Positions 49,303 to 60,540 of a DNA stretch of 64,000 nucleotides are shown piece by piece; position 1 is the first letter of the stretch, and every line of letters starts with the position of its first letter. This DNA is from Lutjanus erythropterus. Its lineage: Eukaryota > Chordata > Actinopteri > Lutjaniformes > Lutjanidae. The translations under genes were made by a program, and so were the position numbers. The stretch spans positions 18,641,308-18,705,307 of the forward strand of contig CM034603.1 of the NCBI GenBank assembly GCA_020091685.1. Direction: 5' to 3'. The notes beneath the pieces are model-generated. The model was not told the DNA's origin. It saw only the letters and a program-made list of their open reading frames with translations, and ran no database searches.

Positions 49303-49935
49303 ATGGACAAAAGTGTGCTGCTGGTCCTGTTGGGTCTGCAGGCGTTCCTGCTCCTCACAGCCTTCTCTTCTACTGATGCAGTCGCTCTGGAGAGAGTTAG
49401 TGTCGATGGCCTATGATGCTCTACTGGCCAGTGACTGGAGTTACTCTTCTGTTGTAAGATGATCTTTGATTCACATGGTGTTTCTCATTTAGTTGTAAAT
49501 GTCAAACATGTTGCCACAAAACAAAAAGAAATCACAGTAGTTATTGAAATTGATTAAGATACAACTAATTCAACATATATTATGAACGGTGAAACAGTAG
49601 GAGAAGGTGACTTTCTGTGCATAATAATGTAATGCTTGTTCTCATTTTATTATAGGAACAAACTACTACTTAGTCTCCCACAACTGTCGATACTGTAGAC
49701 CAGGGGCTGTTTGTTTTGGTAATGGCTGTTTACTTTGAATTTTTCTCTTCTGCCTGTCCTGCAATATGTTCCTCAGAAGCTCCATCTTAAAAGTCTAAGA
49801 TTAGAATTTGATAGAAATGTTAACATCTTCATTTGCTCTTCATTTAAAAGTCAGATATCAGTTGCTTGTGAATTACAGTCATATTTTCTTTCTGTCTTTT
49901 CAACAGAAGAACTAAAGGATGTGAACTTGACCTGA
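49303..49935 (+). CDS. Array copy 4: small secreted-peptide gene, one middle exon
   Basis: The leader from 49,303 is identical in frame to copy 2, including the stop after ALERVSVDGL. The donor is at 49,454. The single middle exon, 49,656-49,718, is 63 bases, two shorter than in copy 2, and the changes move the open frame. The last exon starts at 49,907 and is the common GAAGAACTAAAGG form. AATAAA is near 50,080. Its TATA box is intact just after the truncated hAT-like element. Several one- and two-base gaps against copy 2 also occur in its introns. Confidence 0.45.
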
Positions 49936-50483
49936 ACACTCTGCTCCTCCTTGATCATACATAAATCATCCTCCCAAGAAATGATCTCATCTGCATAAAA
50001 TAATTTGACATGTTGCATATGTTCTGTATTTTAAATGTGATTTTCATTATAAAAAACTGCTTGAGATTGTTCAACACTAATAAATAAATGCATTGATAAA
50101 TACAAAATTGTGAAGTCTTGTGCTGAAAGTACTGTAGTTCTATTTTTTCTACTCTAATATTGTACTTTCTGAGAGATTTAAGAAGTCAAATAGAGATTTT
50201 CAGTTTTAAATTGGACTGTGGCATTCTTCCAGTTTAAATGGCTGTTGTAGATATATCCCAGTTCATTATGTGACATGTTATCAGAATTTTCATCAGCTGG
50301 AAGAAGATTTATTCATTGTATTTTATTAATTAAATTCATTCAGTCCAAGTGTTTTCTCTGGTCGCCCTTATTGCATAAACAGTTTGACTTCATCAAAAAA
50401 TTCAAGGCATTGTCTTCTTGGTAATGTGAGCATCTTTTGTTGCTTCACTCTTTGTTTATGATGACATGATTGGTTAGCTGAGC

Positions 50484-50996
50484 CAGGGGCGGATCTAGAG
50501 GAGTGGCATGGGTGGAGATGCCACCTAAAAGATGCTACATTCAGTTTGCCACCCCAGTTTTGAAAGGTTCTAGTTCAAAATAGACATATGAAAAGCTGTG
50601 GCTGGATGAAATTTACAAGACTGAGTCTGAAGTCAAGTGCAAAATTTTTGCAGCAAGAGATGACGCTCTAAAGCGCTCTATAGTTCAATGACATGCTGTA
50701 CATTTTAGGCTGAGTGATGGGTTTATGTTCCAATAGGTATTTGAAAATGTTTCAAGATTTGAAAGCAAAACAATTTACTGCTTTATATTGACACCTTTAA
50801 ATGTTCTATTCAATGCCTTACTCATATACCACAAAATGTTTATCTTATAGTTAAAATATCTTCATTTAGGGCTTTTTTCAAGCAAATATTGATATTTGTG
50901 ATTGTTTGTGATTAAATCTGCATATATGTTTTGCAACCCCTTATAGTCTCTGTGCCACCTCTTGTCACCCTATGAATATTTCTCTGGATCCACCTC
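50484..50996. mobile_element. hAT-like element beside TATA box of copy 5
   Basis: The same element as at 46,074-46,596, at the same place, so it was copied with the array and not inserted anew. It carries many small gaps relative to the other copies, and the left target duplication is shortened (gctgagc). Confidence 0.75.
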
Positions 50997-51058
50997 GCTA
51001 TGACTATATAATGACCTGCATGTTTTACAACTGTACCAAACTCTTCAGTTCATCAGCC

Positions 51059-51938
51059 ATGGACAAAAGTGTGCTGCTGGTCCTGTTGGGTCTGCAGGCG
51101 TTCCTGCTCCTCACAGCCTTCTCTTCTACTGATGCAGTCGCTCTGGAGAGAGTTCGTCGTCGATGGCCTATAATGCACGCCTGCTGGCCAGTGACTGGAG
51201 GTTTCTCTTGTGTTGTAAGATGATCTTTGATTCAGATGTTTTCTCATTTAGTTGTAAATGTCAAACATGTTGCCACAAAACAAAAAGAAATCACAGTACT
51301 TATTGAAATTAATTAAGATACAACTAATTCAACATATTATGAATGGTGAAACAGTAGGAGAAGGTGACTTTCTGTGCATAATAATGTAATGTTTGTTCTC
51401 ATTTTATTATAGGAGCAAACTACTGTTTGTTTCTCCGAATTGTCCAACACCTGAGAAACAAAGGAGTGGTCGTAGTTCGGTAAGCTTGCTTTACTTTGAG
51501 GTTTTCTCGTCTGCCTGCCCTGCAATATGTTCCCAGAAGTTACATCTTACACTTTGAAAAATTTATCGTTGTTTGTTGTTTAAACATGTTTCTGAAACTA
51601 TACATTAGTTTCTTAAAACTGTAATGTTCGTTCTCATTTTATTATAGAAACAAACTACTACTCCGTGTCCCAAATGTGTCAGATGGTCTAGAGAACCAGA
51701 GGGGTCTGTTTTGTTTTGGTAAGCTTGCTTTACTTTGAGTTTTTCTCTTCTGCCTGTCCTGCAATATGTTCCTCCAGAAGCTACATCTTAAAAGTCTAAG
51801 ATTAGAAAAATTGATAGAAATGTTAACATCTTCATTTGCTCTTCATTAAAGAGTCAGATATCAGTTGCTTGTGAATTACAGTCATATTTTCTTTCTGTCT
51901 TTTCAACAGAATAACTAAAGGATGTGAACTTGACCTGA
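51059..51938 (+). CDS. Array copy 5: small secreted-peptide gene, two middle exons
   Basis: TATA box near 51,005. The leader from 51,059 is intact and stays open through LERVRRRWPIMHACWPVTGG and FSCVVR, then stops beyond the donor at 51,215. The first middle exon, 51,413-51,479 (67 bases), is diverged from those of copies 1 and 3. The second is 51,648-51,718 (71 bases), reading KLLLRVPNVSDGLENQRGLF in phase 2. The last exon at 51,910 begins AATAAC where the others have AAGAAC, which would end that frame at once. AATAAA is near 52,083. Product uncertain; family unknown. Confidence 0.45.
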
Positions 51939-52419
51939 ACACTCTGCTCCTCCTTGATCATACTATAAATCATCCTCCCAAGAAATGATCTCATCTGCAT
52001 AAAATAATTTGACATGTTGCATATGTTCTGTATTTTAAATGTGATTTTCATTATAAAAACTGCTTGAGATTGTCCAACACCTAATAAATAAATGCACTGA
52101 TAAATACAAAATTGTGAAGTCTTGTGCTTTGAGTACTGTAGTTCTATTTTTCTACTCTAATATTGTATTTTATTTTTACTCCACTACTTTTTCTGAGAGA
52201 TTTAGAAGAAGTCAAATAGAGATTTTCAGTTTTAAAATTGGACTGTGGCATTCTTCAGTTTGGAAATGGCTGTTGTAGATATATCCCAGTTCATTATGTG
52301 ACATGTTATCAGACTTTTCATCAGCTGGAAGAAGATTTATTCATTGTATTTTATTAATATTTAAAATTCATTCAGTCCAAGTGTTTTCTCTGAGAATACG
52401 CCCTTATTGCAAAACAGTT

Positions 52420-53068
52420 TGACTTGTTTGTGCAGGATAACACACATTAACATACATAATCAAGACCCTGAAACTGAAACAGGTATTGAGCTGAAATGAT
52501 CAGTAGATTAGTTAATCAAGAAAAAACAATCAGACTCACACTGTAAATCCTCGGACAAGTGCAACTATTTTGCTCAAGTTGAAACATTTTCAGCTTTTTT
52601 AGTTTGTGTCCTTGTGTCAGTTTACACAGTCTGGGCAAATTTGAGTCTAATTGTATTTCTGTGGACTTTATATCCTATCACACCACCTCTAAAATTCACG
52701 TACTGGTCTCTCTGAACACACACTTATAGTTAAATATCTTCTATAGCAAACACAACACAATACTAAATTTGCTATATAACAACAAAAGCATCACTGTAAA
52801 GGGTCAATTGATGCAGATTGCAAACACTTGTGTTTTCTGACTTTCATGTTGTATCTTGTCCTTATAGTTAGCTGACATGTTTGTGATTTTGCTACTACCA
52901 GAAAACAGTGTATGGTCACAGTGTTTTAAAAAATTCAAGGCGTGTCTTCTTGGTAATGTGAGCATCTTTTGTTGCTTCCTCTTTGTTTACGGGACATGAT
53001 TGGTTAGCTGTGACTATATAATGACCTGCATGTTTCACAACTGTACCAAACTCTTCAGTTCATCAGCC
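52420..53068 (+). promoter_or_regulatory. Spacer and promoter of copy 6, empty hAT site
   Basis: Bases 52,420-52,920 match the spacer before copy 2. The promoter block follows, with agctgtgactatataatg near 53,009, which shows the unoccupied hAT target site. No gene was recognised in the spacer. Confidence 0.55.
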
Positions 53069-53704
53069 ATGGACAAAAGTGTGCTGCTGGTCCTGTTGGG
53101 TCTGCAGGCGTTCCTGCTCCTCACAGCCTTCTCTTCTACTGATGCAGTCGCGTTCATCGTGGATGGCCTATGAACCTCTACTGCTGGCCAGTGACTGGAG
53201 GAGGTTTCTCTTGTGTTGTAAGATGATCTTTGATTCACATGGTGTTTTCTCATTTAGTTGTAAATGTCAAACATGTTGCCACAAAACAAAAAGAAATCAC
53301 AGTACTTATTGAAATTGATTTAGATACAACTAATTCAACATATTATGAACGGTGAAACAGTAGGAGAAGGTGACTTTCTGTGCATAATAATGTAATGTTT
53401 GTTCTCATTTTATTATAGGAGCAAACTATTGGTTTGTTTCCAGACGTGTCAATTGCAGTAGATTTCAGATGGCTGTTTGCGGGTTTGGTAAGCTTGCTTT
53501 ACTTTGAGTTTTTCTCTTCTGCCTGTCCTGCAATATGTTCCTCCAGAAGCTACATCTTAAACGTCTAAGATTAGAAAATTTGATGGAAATTTCAACATCT
53601 TCATTCGCTTTTCATTAAAGAGTCAGATATCAGTTGCTTGTGAATTAGTCATATTTTCTTTCTCTCTTTCAACAGAAGAACTAAAGGATGTGAACTTGAC
53701 CTGA
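53069..53704 (+). CDS. Array copy 6: small secreted-peptide gene, one middle exon
   Basis: Intact leader from 53,069. An 11-base deletion after gatgcagtcgc brings the frame to FIVDGL and a stop. Copies 2 and 4 also end in VDGL-stop, so all three one-middle-exon copies share this short form. The donor is at 53,218. The middle exon is 53,419-53,487 (69 bases) and diverges strongly from the others in its second half. The last exon starts at 53,676 and AATAAA is near 53,850. If the short form is real, the product is little more than a signal peptide, which argues for decay or for a different splice pattern. Confidence 0.45.
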
Positions 53705-54260
53705 ACACTCTGCTCCTCCTTGATCATACTATAAATCATCCTCCCAAGAAATGATCTCATCTGCATAAAATAATTTGACATGTTGCATATGTTCTGTATT
53801 TTAAATGTGATTTTCATTATAAAAACTGCTTGAGATTGTTCAACACCTAATAAATAAATGCATTGATAAATACAAAATTGTGAAGTCTTGTGCTTTGAGT
53901 ACTGTAGTTCTATTTTTTCTACTCTAATATTGTACTTTTTCAGAGATTTAGAAGAAGTCAAATAGAGATTTTCAGTTTTAAAATTGGACTGTGGCATTCT
54001 TCAGTTTGGAAATGGCTGTTGTAGATATATCCCAGTTCATTATGTGACATGTTATCAGACTTTTCATCAGCTGGAAGAAGATTTATTCATTGTATTTTAT
54101 TAATATTTAAAATTCATTCAGTCCAAGTGTTTTCTCTGAAATACGCCCTTATTGCACCAAACAGTTTGACTTCATCAAAAATTCTGGTGTCTTCTTGGTA
54201 ATGTGAGCATCTTTTGTTGCTTCCTCTTTGTTTATGATGACATGATTGGTTAGCTGTGAC

Positions 54261-54785
54261 CAGGGGCGGATCTAGAGGAGTGGCATGGGGTGACAGATGC
54301 CACCTAAAAGATGCCTTGCCACCTTAGTTGCCACCCCAGTTTTGAACAGTTCTAGTTCAAAATAGACATATGGCTGTGGCTGGATGGAAATTTACAAGAC
54401 TGACAGTCTGAAGTCCAAGTGCAAGTGAATGCAGCAAGAGATGACGCTAAAGACGCTCTATAGTTTAATGATCTGTCCTGGCCACATTTTAGGCTGAGTG
54501 ATGGGTTTATGTTCAATAGGTATTTGGAAAAAATGTTTCAAGATTTGAAAATAAAACAATTTACTGCTTTATTGACACCTTTAAATATTTCTATCCAATG
54601 CCTTACTCATATGCCACAATAATGTTACATCTTATAGTTAAAATATCTTCATTTAGGGCTTTTTTCAAGCAAATATTGATATTTGTGATTGTTTGTGATT
54701 AAATCTGCATATATGTTTTGCAACCCCTTATAGTCTCTGTGCCACCCTCTTGTCACCCTATGAATATTTCTCTGGATCCACCCTC
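54261..54785. mobile_element. hAT-like element beside copy 7
   Basis: The same element and location as in copies 3 and 5, with target duplications gctgtgac (54,253-54,260) and gctatgac (54,786-54,793). Confidence 0.8.
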
Positions 54786-54840
54786 GCTATGACTACTGTG
54801 CATGTTTCACAACTGTACCAAACTCTTCAGTTCATCAGCC

Positions 54841-55721
54841 ATGGACAAAAGTGTGCTGCTGGTCCTGTTGGGTCTGCAGGCGTTCCTGCTCCTCACAGCC
54901 TTCTCTTCTACTGATGCAGTCGCTCTGGAGAGTTGTCGTCGATGGCCTATGATGCTCTACTGCTGGCCAGTGACTGGAGGAGGTTTCTCTTGTATTGTAA
55001 GATGATCTTTGATTCACATGGTGTTTTCTCATTTAGTTGTAAATGTCAAACATGTTGCCACAAAACAAAAAGAAATCACTGTACTTATTGAAATTGATTT
55101 AGATACAACTAATTCAACATATTATGAACGGTGAAACAGTAGGAGAAGGTGACTTTCTGTGCATAATAATGTAATGTTTGTTCTCATTTTATTATAGAGC
55201 AAACTATTGGTTTGTTTCCCAGAAGTGTCCACCCTATGAGAAACAAAGGTGGTCGTAGTTCGGTAGCTTGCTTTACTTTGAGGTTTTTCTCTTCTGCCTG
55301 TCCTGCAATATGTTCCTCCAGAAGCTACATCTTACACTTTGTTTAAACAACAAACAACAACAATAAATGTTTCCATTTTTCCTGAAACTATACATTAGTT
55401 TCTTAAAACCATAATGTTTGTTCTCATTTTATTATAGAAACAAACTACTAGTTCGTCTTCCAATCCTCCATGCAGTAACTTTCCAGGGGCTGTGCTGGTT
55501 TGGTAAGCTTGCTTTACTTTGAGTTTTTTCTCTTCTGCCTGTCCTGCAATATGTTCCTCCAGAAGCTACATCTTAAACATCTAAGATTAGAAAATTTGTT
55601 GGAAATTTCAACATCTTCATTCGCTTTTCATTAAAGAGTCAGATATCAGTTGCTTGTGAATTACAGTCATATTTTCTTTCTCTTTTCAACAGAAGAACTA
55701 AAGGATGTGAACTTGACCTGA
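54841..55721 (+). CDS. Array copy 7: TATA-less copy, two middle exons
   Basis: The leader is intact from 54,841 and open through RRWPMMLYCWPVTGGGFSC to just beyond the donor at 54,997. The TATA box present in all other copies is deleted: the sequence goes from gctatgacta directly to ctgtgcatg. The first middle exon, 55,198-55,262, is most like that of copy 5. The second, 55,438-55,502 (65 bases), reads KLLVRLPILHAVTFQGLCWF in phase 2 and joins the last exon (55,693) in frame as GEELKDVNLT. AATAAA is near 55,868. It is probably poorly expressed if the TATA loss is real. Confidence 0.45.
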
Positions 55722-55959
55722 ACACTCTGCTCCTCCTTGATCATACTATAAATCATCCTCCCAAGAAATGATCTCATCTGCATAAAATAATTTGACATGT
55801 TGCATATGTTCTGTATTTTAAATGTGATTGTCAATTATAAAAAAGTGCTTGACATTGTCCAACACCTAATAAATAAATGCATTGATAAATACAAAATTGT
55901 GAAGTCTTGTACTTTGAGTACTGTAGTTCTATTTTTTCTACTCTAATATTGTACTTTTA

Positions 55960-57407
55960 CTCCACTACATTTATCTGAGAGATTTAGAAGAAGTCGAATA
56001 CTTTGTTCTCTACCTTTGTGTGCAAAAGAAGAAATTAGTCTCTGTGTGTAAATGTAAACGTCACACATTAAAACACAACAACATATCCAGGGGTAGCAGG
56101 CTGGCTTCAAAAGTCACTGTCCTGATACTTTATGGAAACAGGGACAAACTATTTTCTTCAGGTGTTTTTCTTTGGTAACTTCACCGAGGGCAGTGGCTGA
56201 AATTGGTGATTTAAGGGATGGCTGTGGTCATCTAAGATTTTGTCACTTAAGCATTGGACTCCTTTTCATGGTGACAGGACAGTTGGGTTTATTTGCAGCC
56301 TGTGATGATGCTGCCCAGTTTAACCACTTAGCAAAAGATTTGTAACCACTTTGTCAAACCTCTTGCAAATCGAAGCTCTACAGTCAAAATTAAATTCTCT
56401 TTTCTCACAGCAGACTCTCACCGTTAAAACAATACACACATCATGTGAGTATCAATTTAAAGAGACATATTTTTCTTCCGACCTATAGCGCTATTTATCC
56501 ATCTAGATAGTTCGCCTGCAGATATGTCTGTGGTTTCTTGACTGGCACTCAGCACTCGGCTTGTGGTGCTCAAAGAGCCAAAATATGCATTTGAAAAATT
56601 CATCACAAGTGCCTCTTCCCAAAAATCATGACCCAGCTACTACTTTTTTTTCTTGTAGAAAGAAAGTAGTTGCAAGTAGATTTGACTGTAGAAAGAAAAT
56701 GCTATTTAGTCCAATTTTATTCAAGAGAAGGCAGACATCCCTATGGCTGGTATCAAAAAAATCTCTGTGACTCACACCAAAAAAATCTATACAACACTAC
56801 AGGTAAAAATATGTATGTAAAAGAAAAAATACATTTTTGATTTAGGGGTGAAATTTACCTTTAAACACTGGTGTTGTAAATTGAAAACAAAATACTGCTT
56901 GAGCCTATATTTGTTTTGTCTTGTTTAAATTGTTGGTGATCTGAGAATATACAAATGTTCATTATTGACTTACAGTAACTGCACTGATGAGTAAAATAAA
57001 AACCCCACAATAAGAAAATATTTAGACTGTGATAGTTTATTTGAACTACTGCATAAAACAATTATCATTGAGCTTGTGAAATAACCACTGTAATTGTAAA
57101 AAAGGAACAGCCTGGACTGCAGCAGTCATGATGATTGAGCGTTTCCTCTCTGCTGCTGAAGCTCATATAAACTAAATGTAGAGCTTGTGTAATGTTTTTT
57201 AAGGGAGTATTTTTCTTTTTTGTTTTTGTTCTGTCTTATATCTTTTTATACAAGCCACAACATCTATGACAAAACAGCTGTTAAGTTTGATGTTGTCATG
57301 GTAGAATTAATTTACGGTTTTCAGGTTTATAAAAGGTTTATGAAAGATCATAAAAGGAAAGCACATTGTTACACACTGATGTAAAAGATAAACAAATATT
57401 TAATTAA
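55960..57407. repeat. Array tail, second copy
   Basis: Second copy of the block at 47,690-49,083, with the same order of landmarks (gaatactttgttctctacct, ggctggcttcaaaagtcact, tagcgctatttatcc, gaaggcagacatccctatgg, cctggactgcagcagtcatg). It ends the array. Confidence 0.75.
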
Positions 57408-57440
57408 ATTAAAGAATAGACATAATTAAATATTTATCAG

Positions 57441-57760
57441 TTAAATGCATGATAATGACATGTTCTTACAACGTAAAATGTCTGTCTTTTGTTTCAGTAA
57501 ATATTGAACAACATTTGGTCTGAAAGTGTTTGGTCTGCAGTGCAGCAGAACGTGTTGCTCTGTCTCCACCTGCTGTTGACACAATTGACCTGCAGAAGTA
57601 TCATGAGATGTCATGGACAGATTAGGAGACAATGGGCCTCTGAGCATCGACATGTAAAAGACCCCCAAACCCTCCTGTAGAAGCAGCAAGACATCCAGAC
57701 TGAAAGAGATGCACGTTTAGTACAGGTGCTACTCTTACTCTTTGTGTTTATTTTGTGTCT
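57441..57760 (-). pseudogene. Possible LINE reverse-transcriptase C-terminal remnant
   Basis: A minus-strand frame contains GQLCQQQVETEQHVLLHCRP followed by NTFRPNVVQYL. The spacing C-x6-ETEQHVLLHC resembles the Cys/His motif that closes many non-LTR retrotransposon reverse transcriptases (C..C..xETxxHLLxxC). Only about 80 codons are open, and no polymerase motifs are seen. Confidence 0.35.
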
Positions 57761-59039
57761 GTTTGTGTTTGTTTTTGTATCTCTTAGTGACATTCTGCAG
57801 ATTCAGTGAAAATGTTGTAAAATTTGCTTATGTGAGATTTTGTCAGACAGGATAGAGCTGTCAGGCTAATGGAAAATCACCAATATTTCTGGTTAATTTC
57901 AAAACATAGTCAGTGTGTCTGAATTTATTTCTCTGTGTGTCTTCATTTCAGTGTTTGTTCCTCATTAAGTCACAATAAAAGTGGTTGCTGGCGCAATAAC
58001 CTCAATTTTATGCCCCAACACACAATCACACCAAGGCACACACACACTATGTGTGCATGAAAAAAATTAAAAAGAAATTCGACTTTCAATAACAGTAATG
58101 TTGATAACATTTTTCAAAATTACAATAAAAAAATTGCAACAGTCTGGTGGAGTTGGGCAAACTCAGTAATATACAGTAACTGTGAGACTGAAAATAAGTT
58201 CTTTATTATTGTCAGCATATACAACATATCAAGCTAAATTAAACTGAGTCAAATAAATTAAGTATGAATATTAAGTTCCTTAAACTGTAATAATATATAT
58301 ATTTATATTTTGAACAGCTCTTAGTGTGCACCGAATTAAATCTACATTAAAAACGTATTATTAAAATAACAGTTTAATAAATAAACAAAATGTAAATGCA
58401 AATGTTATGTTAGCACTGAATAATTTATGTTTAATCACCAAATACATAACTCATTTTTCTTATCATTAACTTTGCTGTAACCCAGCAGAGTAAATTTAAA
58501 CACTGAACTTTCAACCTAATCAGAGGCAAACAATTAGACAAGACATTTAAAGACTTTAGAAAAGAGAAATACTCGTCCCTCCCTCGGCAAACATTACAAT
58601 TTGACTTTGCAATGTATTTGATATCAGTTTCCAAAATATTTAAACTCTATAAAATTACAGTTTAGCCAGTTCGTTAGAAAGTACAGCTCACTCACTGACA
58701 TCAGTACAACAATGTTCCAAGGAAGTTCAAAAACAAAACAGACTTCTGAACAGACACTTATTTTAAGTGAGCATCTCAGTATCTCATTCATGAACGCAGT
58801 CAGTTAAACCATGAACTTCAAAGGTGATTCCACATCACACCATTAAAAGAAAAACAGTTTAAGCACATTTCACTTCGCGTGGTCTTAACTTGTATTTGTA
58901 GATGCAGAGACAAACTCTGCTGACTGACAATGTTTTTCCCAAGTGTTCCCAAACCCATGTAGTATCCTTTATATAATTATATGGGTCTTTAATAAGGTGT
59001 CACCTGAGGGTTCAAAAGTCACAGACATTTAATGTTGGT
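57761..59039. other. Intergenic, AT-rich, nothing recognised
   Basis: AT-rich sequence between the array and the eighth gene, with no gene-like frame. The 67-codon minus-strand frame at 58,431-58,634 has no recognisable content. Confidence 0.55.
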
Positions 59040-59400
59040 TTTCAGTCTTGCTCCGTAAAGGCAGAGTTTTCTCCTGATTCTCTGAATCTTTTAATGATAT
59101 TGTGGATTGTTGATGGTGAAATCCCTAAATTCTTTGCAGTTTGGGGTTAAGAAGTGTTGTTCTTAAACTGTTAGACTATTTGTCCATGCAGTGTTTCACA
59201 AAGTGGCAAACCTCACCCCATCCATGCTTGTGAACGACTAAGCCTTTCAAGGATGCCCCATTAACACAGAATCATGATACTGTCACCTGTTACCTGTCCA
59301 ATGTTCCACACCTTCTTGAGCTTTCCACAACTTTCACAGTCATTTATTGCCCTCAACCTTTTTTGAAAAATGTGACAATAAAGCCATGACTTTATGGATA
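59040..59400. mobile_element. Dispersed fish repeat (tctcctgattctctgaatct type)
   Basis: Contains tctcctgattctctgaatct, atattgtggattgttgatgg, tgaaatccctaaattctttg, tgttgttcttaaactgttag, tcacaaagtggcaaacctca and cccatccatgcttgtgaacg, the ordered landmarks of a common fish repeat. No boundaries were determined. Confidence 0.5.
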
Positions 59401-59859
59401 AAAAGAAGAAGAAACCAATATGAAAAAGTGTGTGTTTCCCTGACAACTCTGAACCTCATCCAAGAATGAACATTTTCACTAAATGATAAATTAAGCTTGG
59501 AAGGATGGAGAGGAGGGAGAGCAGGGTGTGTCTGCGTGTTTCATATTCACCTCCTGGTGTTGTTCTGTTATTTTTGTGAAGCTTCCCCATTATTTTTTAT
59601 GTAACTGGTTGATGGTGCAATTGCGTAGATTCCAGCACCCAGACATGTGGTCAAATCACTGCGAAAGTGCAGATGAGTTAAGTAACAGTCCACTTCAGAC
59701 TGTTGTGGAAGATCAGTGCTCTGTTACAACATTTATCGTTTCTCAGCTTCCAACAAGTCAAGTCAGTTTTATTTACCCTATTAACCCTATCAAAAACTTC
59801 TACCTAGAGCTCAACATAAAGGGTTATACCATCTGTGAAAAGTTTTACCCACAGCCCCT

Positions 59860-60410
59860 ATGAGAACCTCTCTGGGGGTTCTACCCAGAATCTTTGCATC
59901 TTAAAAGGGTGCTAAAAAAACCCCACCAAGGGGGTTCCACCACAACTCTGTTATTTTTTAAAGGTTTCATCTAGAACGCACCCAAGGAGTTCTACCAAGA
60001 ATCCTTTTATATTATGGTACAGAGAACCTTTCTTCAAGGAATTCAACAAGCCTCTCTGTGGGGTTCTATCTAGAATCTTTCCACCCTCTACAGGTGCAAA
60101 CAAGAACCCATCCAGGGGGTCTAACAAGAACCCTTTTATACTGCAGTGGTTTCATCTAAAATCCATCCAGGGGTTTGTACATGTTTATTCCAAGCGTTTT
60201 ATCAAGAACCCACCCAGTGCGTTCTCCTGAAAACCCGTCAACATTCCAGGGGTTTTATTTAGTACCCACCCAGGACGTTCTACCAAGATCCCTTTAATAT
60301 TCCAAATGTTTGATCTAGAAGCATTCTACCAAGTACCCCTTTAAATATATTCAAAGGGTAAATTAGAACCAACCTAGAGGGTTCTTCTGAGAACTTTTTT
60401 ATCTGTACCA
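59860..60410. repeat. Degenerate minisatellite (gttctaccaagaaccctttt type)
   Basis: Phrases such as gagaacctctctgggggttc, gttctaccaagaatcctttt and aagaacccatccaggggg recur about every 50-70 bases with much drift. This is a decayed tandem repeat. Confidence 0.75.
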
Positions 60411-60465
60411 AGACCTCTTGCCCTACAAAACAAACTTGACAAAACTCTTTCAAAAAGAGAACCTC

Positions 60466-60489
60466 AGAAATAAAATAAAAAAATAAAAA

Positions 60490-60535
<46 letters not shown>

Positions 60536-60540
60536 ATACA
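60466..60540. repeat. (AAAT)n microsatellite
   Basis: AAAT/AAATA units run for about 70 bases. The minus-strand frame across it (IYLFIYLFIYLF) is an artefact. Confidence 0.95.

Noticed and set aside
42870..57407. CRISPR-like array because of regularly spaced repeats
   Set aside because: The repeat units are kilobase-scale genes with introns in a vertebrate genome.
59528..59863. 111-codon plus-strand open frame
   Set aside because: It ends in the degenerate minisatellite, has no domain and overlaps repeat-like sequence.
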